A stretch of 64,000 nt of DNA from Noviherbaspirillum pedocola. Its GTDB lineage: Bacteria > Pseudomonadota > Gammaproteobacteria > Burkholderiales > Burkholderiaceae_D. The notes beneath the pieces are model-generated. The model searched no databases. It saw only the letters and a list, made by a program, of their open reading frames with translations, and was not told the origin of the DNA. A program made the position numbers and the translations under genes. Each line of letters starts with the position of its first letter. The stretch's first letter is position 1. The stretch lies in the NCBI RefSeq assembly GCF_016632335.1, contig NZ_JAEPBG010000001.1, positions 186,001-250,000 on the forward strand, given 5' to 3'. Below are positions 36,701-47,557 of the stretch, piece by piece.

Positions 36701-38176
36701 ATGGCAATCAACGATTTCGATTTCGTCCTCTTCGGCGGCGGCGGCGATCTGGCAATGCGCAAGCTGATTCCGGCGCTGTACATGCTGGCCCGCTCCAAGG
36801 GCGGCTTTCCACCGTCGGCGCGCATCGTCAGCGTGGGCCGGCATCCGTTCAGCAAGGAAGAGTACATCGCGATGCTCGACGAGCAGGCCAAGTGCCATAT
36901 CGCGCCCGAATGCCTGAGCAAGGAAGCCTGGAGCGCTTTCTGCGACCGCATCTCCTATGTGTCGGTCGATGCCACCGATCCCGGCACCTATGCCGCGCTG
37001 AAGGAAGACATGCGCAGCGAGCCCGGCATCTCGCGGGTGTATTACCTCGCCACGCCGCCGGCATTGTTCTCGGTGATCTGCCAGAACCTGAAGCAGGCCG
37101 GCCTGGTCACGCCGGAGTCGCGCGTGGTGCTGGAAAAGCCGCTGGGCCGCGACCTGGCCAGCGCGCGCCAGATCAATGCCGAAGTCGGCAAGGTATTCGA
37201 GGAAAAGCAGATATTCCGCATCGACCATTACCTCGGCAAGGAAGCGGTGCAGAACCTCTTGGCGCTGCGCTTCGGCAATATCCTGTTCGAGCCGCTGTGG
37301 CGGCGCGAATGGATTTCGGATGTGCAGATCACCATCGCCGAAGAGCTCGGCGTGGGCAATCGCATGGGCTATTACGAAACCTCGGGCGCGCTGCGCGACA
37401 TGCTGCAGAACCATCTGCTGCAGCTCCTGTGCATCGTCGCCATGGAACCGCCGGTAGACAGCACTCCGGACGCGGTGCGCGATGAAAAGCTGAAGGTCCT
37501 GCGCGCGCTGCGCCGCTTCACGCCCAACACCCTGGTGCAGAACGTGGTGCGCGGCCAGTACCGCAGCGGCCATGTGCATGGCGAGCCGGTGCCGGCCTAT
37601 CGGCGCGAGCCGGATGCGAATCCGCAATCGCGCACCGAGACCTTCGTCGCGGTCAAGGCCGAGATCGATACCTGGCGCTGGTCCGGCGTGCCCTTCTTCC
37701 TGCGCACCGGCAAGCGCATGGCCGATTCGCTGGCCGAGATCGTGGTGCGCTTCAAGTCGATACCGCATTCGATCTTTGCGCAGCCGATCAGCAGCTTCCA
37801 GCCGAATTCGCTGGTGATCCGCCTGCAGCCGGATGAAGGCCTGTCGCTATCGCTGATGGCAAAGATGCCCGGCGACGGCATGCGCCTGCGTCCGGCCGAC
37901 CTCGGCCTGGACTTCCGCGAAACCTTCAAGAAGCCGCGCATGGAAGCCTACGAGCGCCTGCTGATGGATGTGCTGCGCAATCAATTGACGCTGTTCATGC
38001 GCAGCGACGAGCTGGAAGCGGCCTGGGAATGGGTCGAACCCATCCTCGAATTCTGGGACCAGGAAGACAACGAGCCGGTGTTCTACAGCGCCGGTTCCTG
38101 GGGACCGGGCGCGGCCAGCGCTCTGATCGGGCGCGACGGTTTGCAGTGGCGCGAAGAAGCGCTGCCGGAGATGTGA
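36701..38176 (+). CDS. zwf: glucose-6-phosphate dehydrogenase
   Basis: A 491-residue enzyme that oxidises glucose 6-phosphate to 6-phosphogluconolactone and makes NADPH. The N-terminal nucleotide fold (DFVLFGGGGDLAMRKLIPAL) differs slightly from the usual GASGDLA, and the catalytic signature FRIDHYLGKEAVQNLL is intact. WRWSGVPFFLRTGKRM and the C-terminal part are also typical. It follows pgi by 18 bases and precedes hexR by seven. No 6-phosphogluconolactonase gene is seen in this window, so that step is encoded elsewhere or occurs without an enzyme. Confidence 0.96.
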   Translation: MAINDFDFVLFGGGGDLAMRKLIPALYMLARSKGGFPPSARIVSVGRHPFSKEEYIAMLDEQAKCHIAPECLSKEAWSAFCDRISYVSVDATDPGTYAALKEDMRSEPGISRVYYLATPPALFSVICQNLKQAGLVTPESRVVLEKPLGRDLASARQINAEVGKVFEEKQIFRIDHYLGKEAVQNLLALRFGNILFEPLWRREWISDVQITIAEELGVGNRMGYYETSGALRDMLQNHLLQLLCIVAMEPPVDSTPDAVRDEKLKVLRALRRFTPNTLVQNVVRGQYRSGHVHGEPVPAYRREPDANPQSRTETFVAVKAEIDTWRWSGVPFFLRTGKRMADSLAEIVVRFKSIPHSIFAQPISSFQPNSLVIRLQPDEGLSLSLMAKMPGDGMRLRPADLGLDFRETFKKPRMEAYERLLMDVLRNQLTLFMRSDELEAAWEWVEPILEFWDQEDNEPVFYSAGSWGPGAASALIGRDGLQWREEALPEM

Positions 38177-38183
38177 GCCGCCG

Positions 38184-39071
38184 ATGTTGCTCGATGCCAT
38201 ACGCACCCGACTCGGCAGCCTGTCCAAGTCCGAGCGCAAGGTCGCGCTGGCGGTGCTGGAAAACCCGGAGCTGACCATCTCGGAAAACATCAGCGCGCTG
38301 GCCAGAAGCGCGCAGGTGTCCGAGCCGACCGTGGTGCGCTTCTGCCGCGCGATCGGCTATGACGGCTGGCATGAGTTCAAGCTCAAGCTGGCGCAGGGTC
38401 TGGCGCTGGCGCCGCGCGCTCTGGATGAAGCGCCATTGCCGGACGACCTGGCCTCGGACCTGATCGGCAAGATCTGCGGCCGCTCGGTCAATGTGCTGCT
38501 CGATCTGCGCAACAACCTCGATGCGCAGGCGGTGCAGGCTGCCATCGACCTGCTGGCTTCGGCGAAGAAGATCGAGTTCTACGGCCAGGGCAGCTCGGGC
38601 CTGGTGGCAGCCGATGCGCAGCACAAGTTCTTTCGCTCGGGCGTGCCCACGGTCGCGTATTCGGATCCGCACATCCATGCAATCTCAGCGGCGCTGCTGC
38701 AGAAAGGCGATGCAGTGGTTGCGATCTCGCAGCGCGGCGGCAGCGTTGCCCTGCTGCACAGCGTGCGCCTGGCGCGGGATGCGGGCGCGGACATCATCGC
38801 CATTGCGCCTTCCGGCACGCCCTTGGCCGCGCTGGCAACGGTGCTGCTGCCAGTGGACTTGCCGGTGGACACCGACCCGTACCGGCCGATCTCGGCGCGC
38901 CTTGCGCACCTGACGGTGATCGACATCCTCGCCGTCGGCCTGGCGTTGCGACGCGGCCCGGACTTCCGGCGCCAGATGCAATCGGCGCAGCGCGCGCTGC
39001 AGCGCATCGATATCCAGTTCGATCCGTATACCGAGCTGGCCCCGGCGCCGGCGCGCAAGGCGGCGGATTGA
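38184..39071 (+). CDS. hexR: HexR-type regulator (RpiR family)
   Basis: A 295-residue RpiR-family regulator. The N-terminal helix-turn-helix is LSKSERKVALAVLENPELTI and NISALARSAQVSEPTVVRFC; the C-terminal SIS domain starts near residue 125 (KKIEFYGQGSSGLVAADAQH) and includes GDAVVAISQRGGSVALLHSV. HexR represses the Entner-Doudoroff and zwf genes and releases DNA when KDPG binds the SIS domain. The gene position after zwf and the matching boxes near edd and pgi support the name. The start codon follows zwf by seven bases. Confidence 0.92.
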   Translation: MLLDAIRTRLGSLSKSERKVALAVLENPELTISENISALARSAQVSEPTVVRFCRAIGYDGWHEFKLKLAQGLALAPRALDEAPLPDDLASDLIGKICGRSVNVLLDLRNNLDAQAVQAAIDLLASAKKIEFYGQGSSGLVAADAQHKFFRSGVPTVAYSDPHIHAISAALLQKGDAVVAISQRGGSVALLHSVRLARDAGADIIAIAPSGTPLAALATVLLPVDLPVDTDPYRPISARLAHLTVIDILAVGLALRRGPDFRRQMQSAQRALQRIDIQFDPYTELAPAPARKAAD

Positions 39072-39113
39072 AGTCCAGGGCGTAGAATGCACGGCTGCGA
39101 AGCGCATTCTTCA

Positions 39114-39182
39114 CGTAGGGTGGGCGAAGCCCACGCGGCCAACGGTCGAGCGATCCTGCGCGTGGGCTTCGCCCACCCTACG
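39114..39182. repeat. GTAGGGTGGGC hairpin repeat, copy 4
   Basis: The most perfect copy: CGTAGGGTGGGCGAAGCCCA against TGGGCTTCGCCCACCCTACG, with both arms changed together (GAA/TTC in place of GCA/TGC). It lies between hexR and tal. The paired change shows that the stem, not only the sequence, is preserved. Confidence 0.88.
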
Positions 39183-39254
39183 AACCGGATCCGCGCAAAG
39201 CGCCGCCGCCTCTTATAACGTAGCCTCCCCTGCCATCCAACCGCAGCCAAGACC

Positions 39255-40187
39255 ATGAACCAACTCGACCAGCTCAAGCAATACACCACCATCGTTGCCG
39301 ACACCGGCGACTTTCAATCGATCGAAGCCTATGCGCCGCAGGATGCGACCACGAATCCATCGCTGATCCTCAAGGCGGTGCAGAAGGCGGAATACCGGCC
39401 GCTGCTGGAGCAGGCGGCGCGTGACCATCGCAGTCACGGCGTGGCGCACATCATCGACCAATTGCTGGTGTCCTTCGGCCGGCGCATCCTCGATATCATC
39501 CCTGGCCGCGTCTCCACCGAGACCGATGCGCGCCTGTCCTTCGACACTGCCGGCACCATCGCCAAGGGCCGTGAACTGATTGCGCTGTATGAAGCCGCGG
39601 GCGTATCGCGCGAGCGGGTGCTGATCAAGATCGCCTCTACCTGGGAAGGCATACGCGCTGCCGAAGTCCTGGAGCGCGAAGGCATACGCTGCAACATGAC
39701 GCTGCTGTTTTCGCTGCCGCAGGCGGTGGCCTGCGCCGACGCCGGCGCGCAACTGATCTCGCCCTTTGTCGGTCGCATCTATGACTGGTACAAGAAGCAG
39801 AGCGGTCAGGAGTACATGGGCGCGGACGACCCCGGCGTGCAATCGGTCCAGCGCATCTACAACTACTACCGCAAGTTCGGCCATGACACCGAAGTCATGG
39901 GCGCAAGTTTTCGCAACACCTCGCAGATACTCGAGCTGGCCGGCTGCGATCTGCTGACCATCAGCCCGGAGCTGCTGCAGAAGCTGGCGCAGGGCGAAGG
40001 CGCGGTCAAGCGCAAGCTCAGCCCCGAGAGCGCCGCGCAAAGCGATCTGCAGCGCATGGAACTGGATGAGAAGGCATTCCGCTTCCTGCTCAATGAAGAC
40101 GCGATGGCGACCGAGAAGCTGGCCGAAGGCATACGCCAGTTCTGCGCCGATGCGGTGAAGCTCGAAGGCCTGATCGCGGCGCTGTAA
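39255..40187 (+). CDS. tal: transaldolase
   Basis: A 310-residue transaldolase B-type enzyme of the pentose phosphate pathway. Motifs are [65 protein letters not shown] with the Schiff-base lysine, [34 protein letters not shown] and [20 protein letters not shown]. It is separated from hexR by the hairpin repeat but belongs by function to the same sugar-phosphate block. Confidence 0.96.
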   Translation: MNQLDQLKQYTTIVADTGDFQSIEAYAPQDATTNPSLILKAVQKAEYRPLLEQAARDHRSHGVAHIIDQLLVSFGRRILDIIPGRVSTETDARLSFDTAGTIAKGRELIALYEAAGVSRERVLIKIASTWEGIRAAEVLEREGIRCNMTLLFSLPQAVACADAGAQLISPFVGRIYDWYKKQSGQEYMGADDPGVQSVQRIYNYYRKFGHDTEVMGASFRNTSQILELAGCDLLTISPELLQKLAQGEGAVKRKLSPESAAQSDLQRMELDEKAFRFLLNEDAMATEKLAEGIRQFCADAVKLEGLIAAL

Positions 40188-40339
40188 ACGACGCATTGCT
40201 TCAGCGCGGATCGGCTGCCGATTTCATTCGACGCTGTGCTTGGCTGCGCTTCTCATTGCGCCGTGCTGGACATCATCACGGCGCTCTGTTCCAATCGGGG
40301 TCGCGATTTCATGCACCCGACGAAGAAAGGAACAGGCGG

Positions 40340-40621
40340 ATGACCGACACACCCGATACGATGCCCAGCGCCGCCATCGAGCCGCCGTGCGCGCTTTCTT
40401 CCACCCGCCTGCTGTTCACCTCCACCACCCGCTTCTACACCGCCGCGCTGGACCGCGATCTCTTCGGTCAATGGAGCGTCACCCGCAGCTGGGGCAGCAC
40501 CCGCAACGGCCAGGGCGGCGGGCGGGTGTCGGTGGTGACGAGCTTCGAAGCGGGGATGGCGATGCTGGGTGTGATACGCAAGCGGCGCGAGCGTTGCGGG
40601 TATCGGTTGCAGGGAGCATGA
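40340..40621 (+). CDS. WGR-domain protein
   Basis: A 93-residue protein made of an N-terminal extension and one WGR-like domain: LFTSTTRFYTAALDRDLFGQ, WSVTRSWGSTRNGQGGGRVS. The WGR domain, named after a Trp-Gly-Arg motif (here WGS), binds DNA ends in PARP proteins, and small free-standing versions are common in proteobacteria with unknown function. The ATG at 40340 has an AGGAAC region upstream; the frame is open further upstream without conserved sequence. Confidence 0.7.
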   Translation: MTDTPDTMPSAAIEPPCALSSTRLLFTSTTRFYTAALDRDLFGQWSVTRSWGSTRNGQGGGRVSVVTSFEAGMAMLGVIRKRRERCGYRLQGA

Positions 40622-40678
40622 AGCGCATGCGCGCAGTGCGCTTCATGGCTCCGTGTCAGTGCTGACGATTGCGTGGTT

Positions 40679-42373
40679 TCAGACCGAGTTCGCTTGATGA
40701 TCCCGCGCTTTGTCGGCAGCTTGCGCGTCAGATGCGGAATGCTCATGTGCGCGAACAGCTTCGGCATTGGTGGTCACGGTGGTGCTCGTGGTCGTGGATA
40801 GTTGCATCGCCTGGCGGCTGCTCTGGTCCGATGACGTTGGCGGAATGCCCGTCGCGAGCGCCGATGCTTCCAATGCCAGCGCGTCCCGAATCATGCTTAC
40901 CACTGCGGATCTTCCGCCCTTATCGAAATGAGCTTGCACCAAATCACTGCAACTCGGTTCCCTGTATTTGCCAGCTGCATGCCATGTCGATACTTTGCGC
41001 ATATTTTTATTCCCCAACACCTCACTTATTCTCGTCGCGAACCTTTGGCCGTATACCTCTCTCATTTCTTTACTGCCCAGATCGCCATCAAACATCTCGG
41101 TAAGCAAGCCAATAAAACGAGCAGGCAAGGCATCAGCGTTCTGTAACTGGCCATGCACATAGCCATACAATGCAGCTTGGATCTCAGCTAGCCATTGCCG
41201 ACGCTCTGCCTCTCCACATCCGGGCGTTCCATCCGGCTGTCTCCTCGCTTTTTCAAGGCAAGCCCAGAGCCCGTTGATTGCTTCAGCAATCAGCCACTTT
41301 GCATACGTTCCTTTGGCATTTTTGAATAAACCATCCATATGCAAGGCTGCGATCTGGACGACGGCAATATAGTCCTTGAACTCTGCCAGTTCGGTGAATT
41401 TGGGATAGGAGACTAGAAATTCACTGAGACGGGGTTGCAGCCGATTCCATTGTGCGATGGCGGCATCCGCAGCCGAAGCGTGAGCCAATGTCTGCTCCAG
41501 TATGGAAGACGCTTTCCTCTGCCGCTCTCTGAATTCTGTTTCCAGACGAGTTGTAATCTGCCAGAGCATTGGTTGACTCCCCTTGCTCACCGGCTTGCCC
41601 AAGCTCCTCTTCGGCGGTACGACAGGAAGCGTTGCCGAGTCAGGCACAACCATGTCGCGCCCCGCCATCGGGCCAGCAGGTTGCGGATACACCGGGCCAA
41701 ATACCAGCCTCGGGGCGCTGGCCTTCCAGCCGCGCATCATGGCCGGTATCGCCAGCGAAGGGATGATGGGTACGGCATAGCTAACGGGTGCAAGCGCACC
41801 ACGCGCCATCGCATTTCGGTCGAGCTCGGACGAAGCAGAGTTATCCGGGAGTGATGGCAGTGGTGGCTGCAACGGTGGCGCTGCTTCCAGCGCCGCCAAT
41901 TCCTGCCGCACGAGGTTGGCCAACTCGTATCGCTCCCCCGCGCCTGGAATCCGCATGCTCTCGATCAACACTGTCTCAAGTATCGATTCGAACTTTGACG
42001 CTGACGTCGACGGACTGCACCCGTCGGGATACGAATCGCAAGCGGCGTAAGAGTTGGCAGTTTCCCGATGCGATATCCAGGGCCGTTTCGCGGGCCGGCT
42101 TTGTTCATCGCCTGCTTTGCCATCAGGGTGCTGCGCAAACGATGCGTTCGACGCTACCGCACTGTGCGTGCGCTTGCCGTGGCCGGCATTGGCCTGCAAA
42201 GCCTGGCTGGAAGGCGTCACTGAGGTATGCGGAGGAAGTAATCGGCTTACGGGCGTTGAGCCGTAATCCAGATGCAAGGGTTCATGATCGGGGAGACGGT
42301 CAGCATTCATTGGAAAATCAGAAGGAAGAAAGAGGATGGGCCGGACAGGCATTCCAGCAGCGCACGGCGACAT
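40679..42373 (-). CDS. large orphan protein B, paralogue of the gene at 42632 (putative effector)
   Basis: About 564 residues with no known family. The first third is Pro/Ser/Ala-rich and looks disordered, with two basic clusters (GKRTHS near residue 66 and RPAKRPW near 95) that resemble nuclear localisation signals. From about residue 300 a helical domain is shared with the upstream gene: QWNRLQPRLSEFLVSYPKFT, KDYIAVVQIAALHMDG and GKYREPSCSDLVQAHFDKGG. The end is Thr/Ser/Ala-rich. There is no signal peptide or membrane segment. GC content is visibly lower than in the flanking housekeeping genes. Starts at 42379 (TTG), 42373, 42352 and 42310 are possible and none has a clear ribosome-binding site. 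A secreted effector is a guess from these traits. Confidence 0.65.
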   Translation of the reverse strand: MSPCAAGMPVRPILFLPSDFPMNADRLPDHEPLHLDYGSTPVSRLLPPHTSVTPSSQALQANAGHGKRTHSAVASNASFAQHPDGKAGDEQSRPAKRPWISHRETANSYAACDSYPDGCSPSTSASKFESILETVLIESMRIPGAGERYELANLVRQELAALEAAPPLQPPLPSLPDNSASSELDRNAMARGALAPVSYAVPIIPSLAIPAMMRGWKASAPRLVFGPVYPQPAGPMAGRDMVVPDSATLPVVPPKRSLGKPVSKGSQPMLWQITTRLETEFRERQRKASSILEQTLAHASAADAAIAQWNRLQPRLSEFLVSYPKFTELAEFKDYIAVVQIAALHMDGLFKNAKGTYAKWLIAEAINGLWACLEKARRQPDGTPGCGEAERRQWLAEIQAALYGYVHGQLQNADALPARFIGLLTEMFDGDLGSKEMREVYGQRFATRISEVLGNKNMRKVSTWHAAGKYREPSCSDLVQAHFDKGGRSAVVSMIRDALALEASALATGIPPTSSDQSSRQAMQLSTTTSTTVTTNAEAVRAHEHSASDAQAADKARDHQANSV

Positions 42374-42631
42374 GCTCAAAGCGCACAGCGCATTTCACGC
42401 ATCATGCAGCGCCACCGACACGCGGAACTGGAGCAATGCGATGCAAACTTCTGTATCGCCTCACTGTCAGCAAGTGGCATTCAGTATCACGTGACCCATC
42501 CTTGTTCCTGTGGACAGAAATGGCACTGCGCGAACTGCCATTCTCGTCAAACGATCTTTGCCCTGATTGGCGCATTCCCTTGCATCCTTCACCACCACGG
42601 CGCACATGCGATTGCAGCCTGCTTCACTGCT

Positions 42632-44386
42632 TCAAATCCTGTCTGGCTGATACCCCGGCGTGTTACCGATATCGAGTGCGCCGAGCCCGGACTTTTCATG
42701 CGCACGACCATGGCTGCCGCCAGGGAGCGCTGTGGTGCCGGTGGTCGTGAAGGATGGGGACGACGAGGTCGTGAAGGATGGGGACGACGAGGTCGTGAAG
42801 GATGGGGACGACGAGGTCGTGATAGCTTGCGCTGCCCGGCCGGTGTTCCAGTCCAATGTAATCAGTGGGACGACTGGAACGAAGTTCGACACGTGCAATC
42901 CCGAATCATTCCAGATGAGTTGCACCAACTCGGATTTACTGTCCTTGTCGAAATAGGCCTGTGCCAGGTCCTTGCAACTCAGTTCTTTGTATTCGCCATT
43001 TTCAAGAAATGACCGCGCAGCTTTGGCGGCGCTGACCAGTGGCAACTGGTTGCGGCCATTGCTGAGCGGCCTCTCATAGAGCTTGCTTAGCCGCTGCTCT
43101 GTGAACTGAAAGTGATATACCTTGATGAGCAAGTGTATGAAGCGAGCGGACAAAGCGTGATCAACTCGCTTCTCATCTCGATCCACGCCAAACAAGGATT
43201 CTCTCATCGCAGTTTTGCACCGCTCTGCGGTTGCGTTTTTTTCCTGCTCGGATTTCGCTTTCCTTGAGCGAATTGTCTTCGCCCATCTGCCGAGCAGAAC
43301 GAGAGCGTCAGCAATAACCACCTCGGCTTGCCAACTCGTGCCATTTCCGAGTGGAGCATCCAGATACAACACCGCAATCTGGACAACGGCAAGATAGTCC
43401 GCGAATTCTTCCGGTTTGGTAAACATGGCGCATGACATCAGGAATTTGTCGAGCGCAGGCTGCAGCTGCTTCCAGCGATGCGCAACGACGGACGAACCCG
43501 TTTCCGCAGCTTGAAGCTGATCCAGCAATGGCAATGCGGCATTGGTATTGCGGGGGAGAGCGCTTCGTGGATCGGATCGTTTGGCTGAATCCTTTACCTT
43601 CCGCTCTTCGCTTACCTTCCACATAGGCTCAAATACAATGGACTTCTCTTTCGACGCCTGCACTTGACTCCCTCCGCTTCGGCTTTTCACATGCTCGTAG
43701 AGCTTTTCGAACTTGAGCGATGCATGCGGATCCACGCTGCCGTCGTCCGCGCCAGACAAGGAAGCCGTTGACATATTCAACATGGCTTCGGCACCTCCCT
43801 GCGTCGATATGGTAGGTATGGGATCTGAAGCTTCAGCAGCGCCGGCAACCAATAGCCACGACGGCATACCGTTCAAGCCTGGGAACAACATGTGTGATGG
43901 CAAGAACGTCGGCAGCATCGGCGCACTGAAATGGGAATCGGACACAACATAAGAAGCTGTATGTGTCGGTTCCAGCTGTTGCCAATGCTGCGCAGGCATG
44001 TTGCCGGCTTCAGCGTAGGAAGGAGTGGGCTGCGTTGCAGCTTTTGTTTCAGCCAGGATGTACGGAGCAAGGGCCGGCATCACGATCTTTTTAAAATTTG
44101 CCGCGGGCAGCGGCGGGCTGGCATTGCCGGCACGCCGATTGAATGTGTCGTCATGCGTGGGGCTGCTCCGCTCGGACAATCTCGGCTTCTTCGGGTCTCT
44201 ATCTTCATCCGTTGGCACGGTTTCGCCAGTCATCTGCGCATGCGAACGCTTGACGCTCCCAGTGCCGACATCGGCAGCAACATCGAATGAACCTGAGCCC
44301 TTGTTCGCAGGAATGGTGACTTGCGTACCGGGCGATGGCTTGACGGATCGTGGAGGTTTATCGTGAACGAGAAAAGAAATATCCAT
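42632..44386 (-). CDS. large orphan protein A, paralogue of the gene at 40679 (putative effector)
   Basis: A 584-residue protein starting MDISFLVHDKPPRSVKPSPG with no known family. Residues 46-49 (KRSH) and 64-71 (DPKKPRLS) are basic clusters that resemble a nuclear localisation signal. The middle holds the domain shared with its neighbour: RWKQLQPALDKFLMSCAMFT, DYLAVVQIAVLYLDAPLG and GEYKELSCKDLAQAYFDKDS. Near residues 524-548 three copies of TSSSPSFT come from a 24-base tandem repeat. The end is Gly/Pro-rich. The gene precedes its paralogue by about 260 bases on the same strand and is GC-poor. Function is unknown; the layout (disordered start, paralogous pair, eukaryotic-like signal) suggests a translocated effector. 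Confidence 0.7.
   Translation of the reverse strand: MDISFLVHDKPPRSVKPSPGTQVTIPANKGSGSFDVAADVGTGSVKRSHAQMTGETVPTDEDRDPKKPRLSERSSPTHDDTFNRRAGNASPPLPAANFKKIVMPALAPYILAETKAATQPTPSYAEAGNMPAQHWQQLEPTHTASYVVSDSHFSAPMLPTFLPSHMLFPGLNGMPSWLLVAGAAEASDPIPTISTQGGAEAMLNMSTASLSGADDGSVDPHASLKFEKLYEHVKSRSGGSQVQASKEKSIVFEPMWKVSEERKVKDSAKRSDPRSALPRNTNAALPLLDQLQAAETGSSVVAHRWKQLQPALDKFLMSCAMFTKPEEFADYLAVVQIAVLYLDAPLGNGTSWQAEVVIADALVLLGRWAKTIRSRKAKSEQEKNATAERCKTAMRESLFGVDRDEKRVDHALSARFIHLLIKVYHFQFTEQRLSKLYERPLSNGRNQLPLVSAAKAARSFLENGEYKELSCKDLAQAYFDKDSKSELVQLIWNDSGLHVSNFVPVVPLITLDWNTGRAAQAITTSSSPSFTTSSSPSFTTSSSPSFTTTGTTALPGGSHGRAHEKSGLGALDIGNTPGYQPDRI
42744..42822. repeat. 24-base tandem repeat, three copies plus seven bases
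   Basis: Three exact copies of a 24-base unit starting GTCGTGAAGGATGGGG, at 42744, 42768 and 42792, then the first seven bases of a fourth. It is in frame with the gene at 42632 and encodes the peptide TSSSPSFT three times. The identical copies suggest recent slippage. Confidence 0.95.
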
Positions 44387-44438
44387 GGGTATCTGTGGAT
44401 AGGAATGGAGAGAAGACGCAAAGATACGTTGCGACGCT

Positions 44439-44481
44439 GCCTGTCACCGTGAAGAACACGCACGGTGACAGGCCTGTTTTT
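44439..44481. promoter_or_regulatory. 13-base perfect palindrome upstream of orphan gene A
   Basis: GCCTGTCACCGTG and CACGGTGACAGGC are perfect inverted copies around a nine-base spacer, followed on the + strand by CTGTTTTT. It lies 53 bases upstream of the start of gene A (44386), so it may be a regulator site. On the + strand it also has the form of a terminator, although no + strand gene ends nearby. In the 328-base gap between gene A and alaS (44387-44714), I see only this palindrome and the alaS terminator. Confidence 0.5.
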
Positions 44482-44659
44482 CAACCAATATTGATGACGT
44501 ATCCGGAACGAGGTGAACCAGGGATCGGTCGCTATTGGCAAGCCTCGTTGGTGGCGGTTCGTGCTACACCGTTCCAAACTGCGGCGAAGGCAATCGACGT
44601 CGGCTTATGTCTCGGCTAAACGGTCCGCCTTATCACAGCGTGTGGAGGCCGCATGGACG

Positions 44660-44688
44660 AAAAAAAACGGGCGACTTGCGTCGCCCGT
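44660..44688 (-). terminator. Rho-independent terminator of alaS
   Basis: On the minus strand a perfect nine-base stem (ACGGGCGAC / GTCGCCCGT) with a four-base loop is followed by eight T. It starts 27 bases after the alaS stop. Confidence 0.92.
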
Positions 44689-44714
44689 CTTCACTGCATC
44701 GATATGTGAACGGC

Positions 44715-47339
<2,625 letters not shown>

Positions 47340-47557
47340 GATCGGGGTCGTAATGGCGGCGGATTTTGCAAACGGTCGATTATACGGGAATGAATGCACG
47401 GGAATGAATGCACGGAATTCGCCACTGAACCGTTGCCGTAAAGACCCTCTTTAATGCCGTCCTTAATCCTCCCGGTTCCTCCGATTTAATCGCCCCATCT
47501 CCGCCCCGGTTCGCCTACACTGCTGCCCATTCAACAATTCCACAGGAGACCAACCCG

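Noticed and set aside
42744-42822. Short tandem repeats as a CRISPR array
   Set aside because: The 24-base units are contiguous with no spacers and lie in frame inside a coding sequence.
40679-44386. The orphan pair as a classical toxin-antitoxin or contact-dependent toxin system
   Set aside because: Both proteins are large, similar to each other and lack toxin or immunity domains, so a toxin with its antidote is unlikely.
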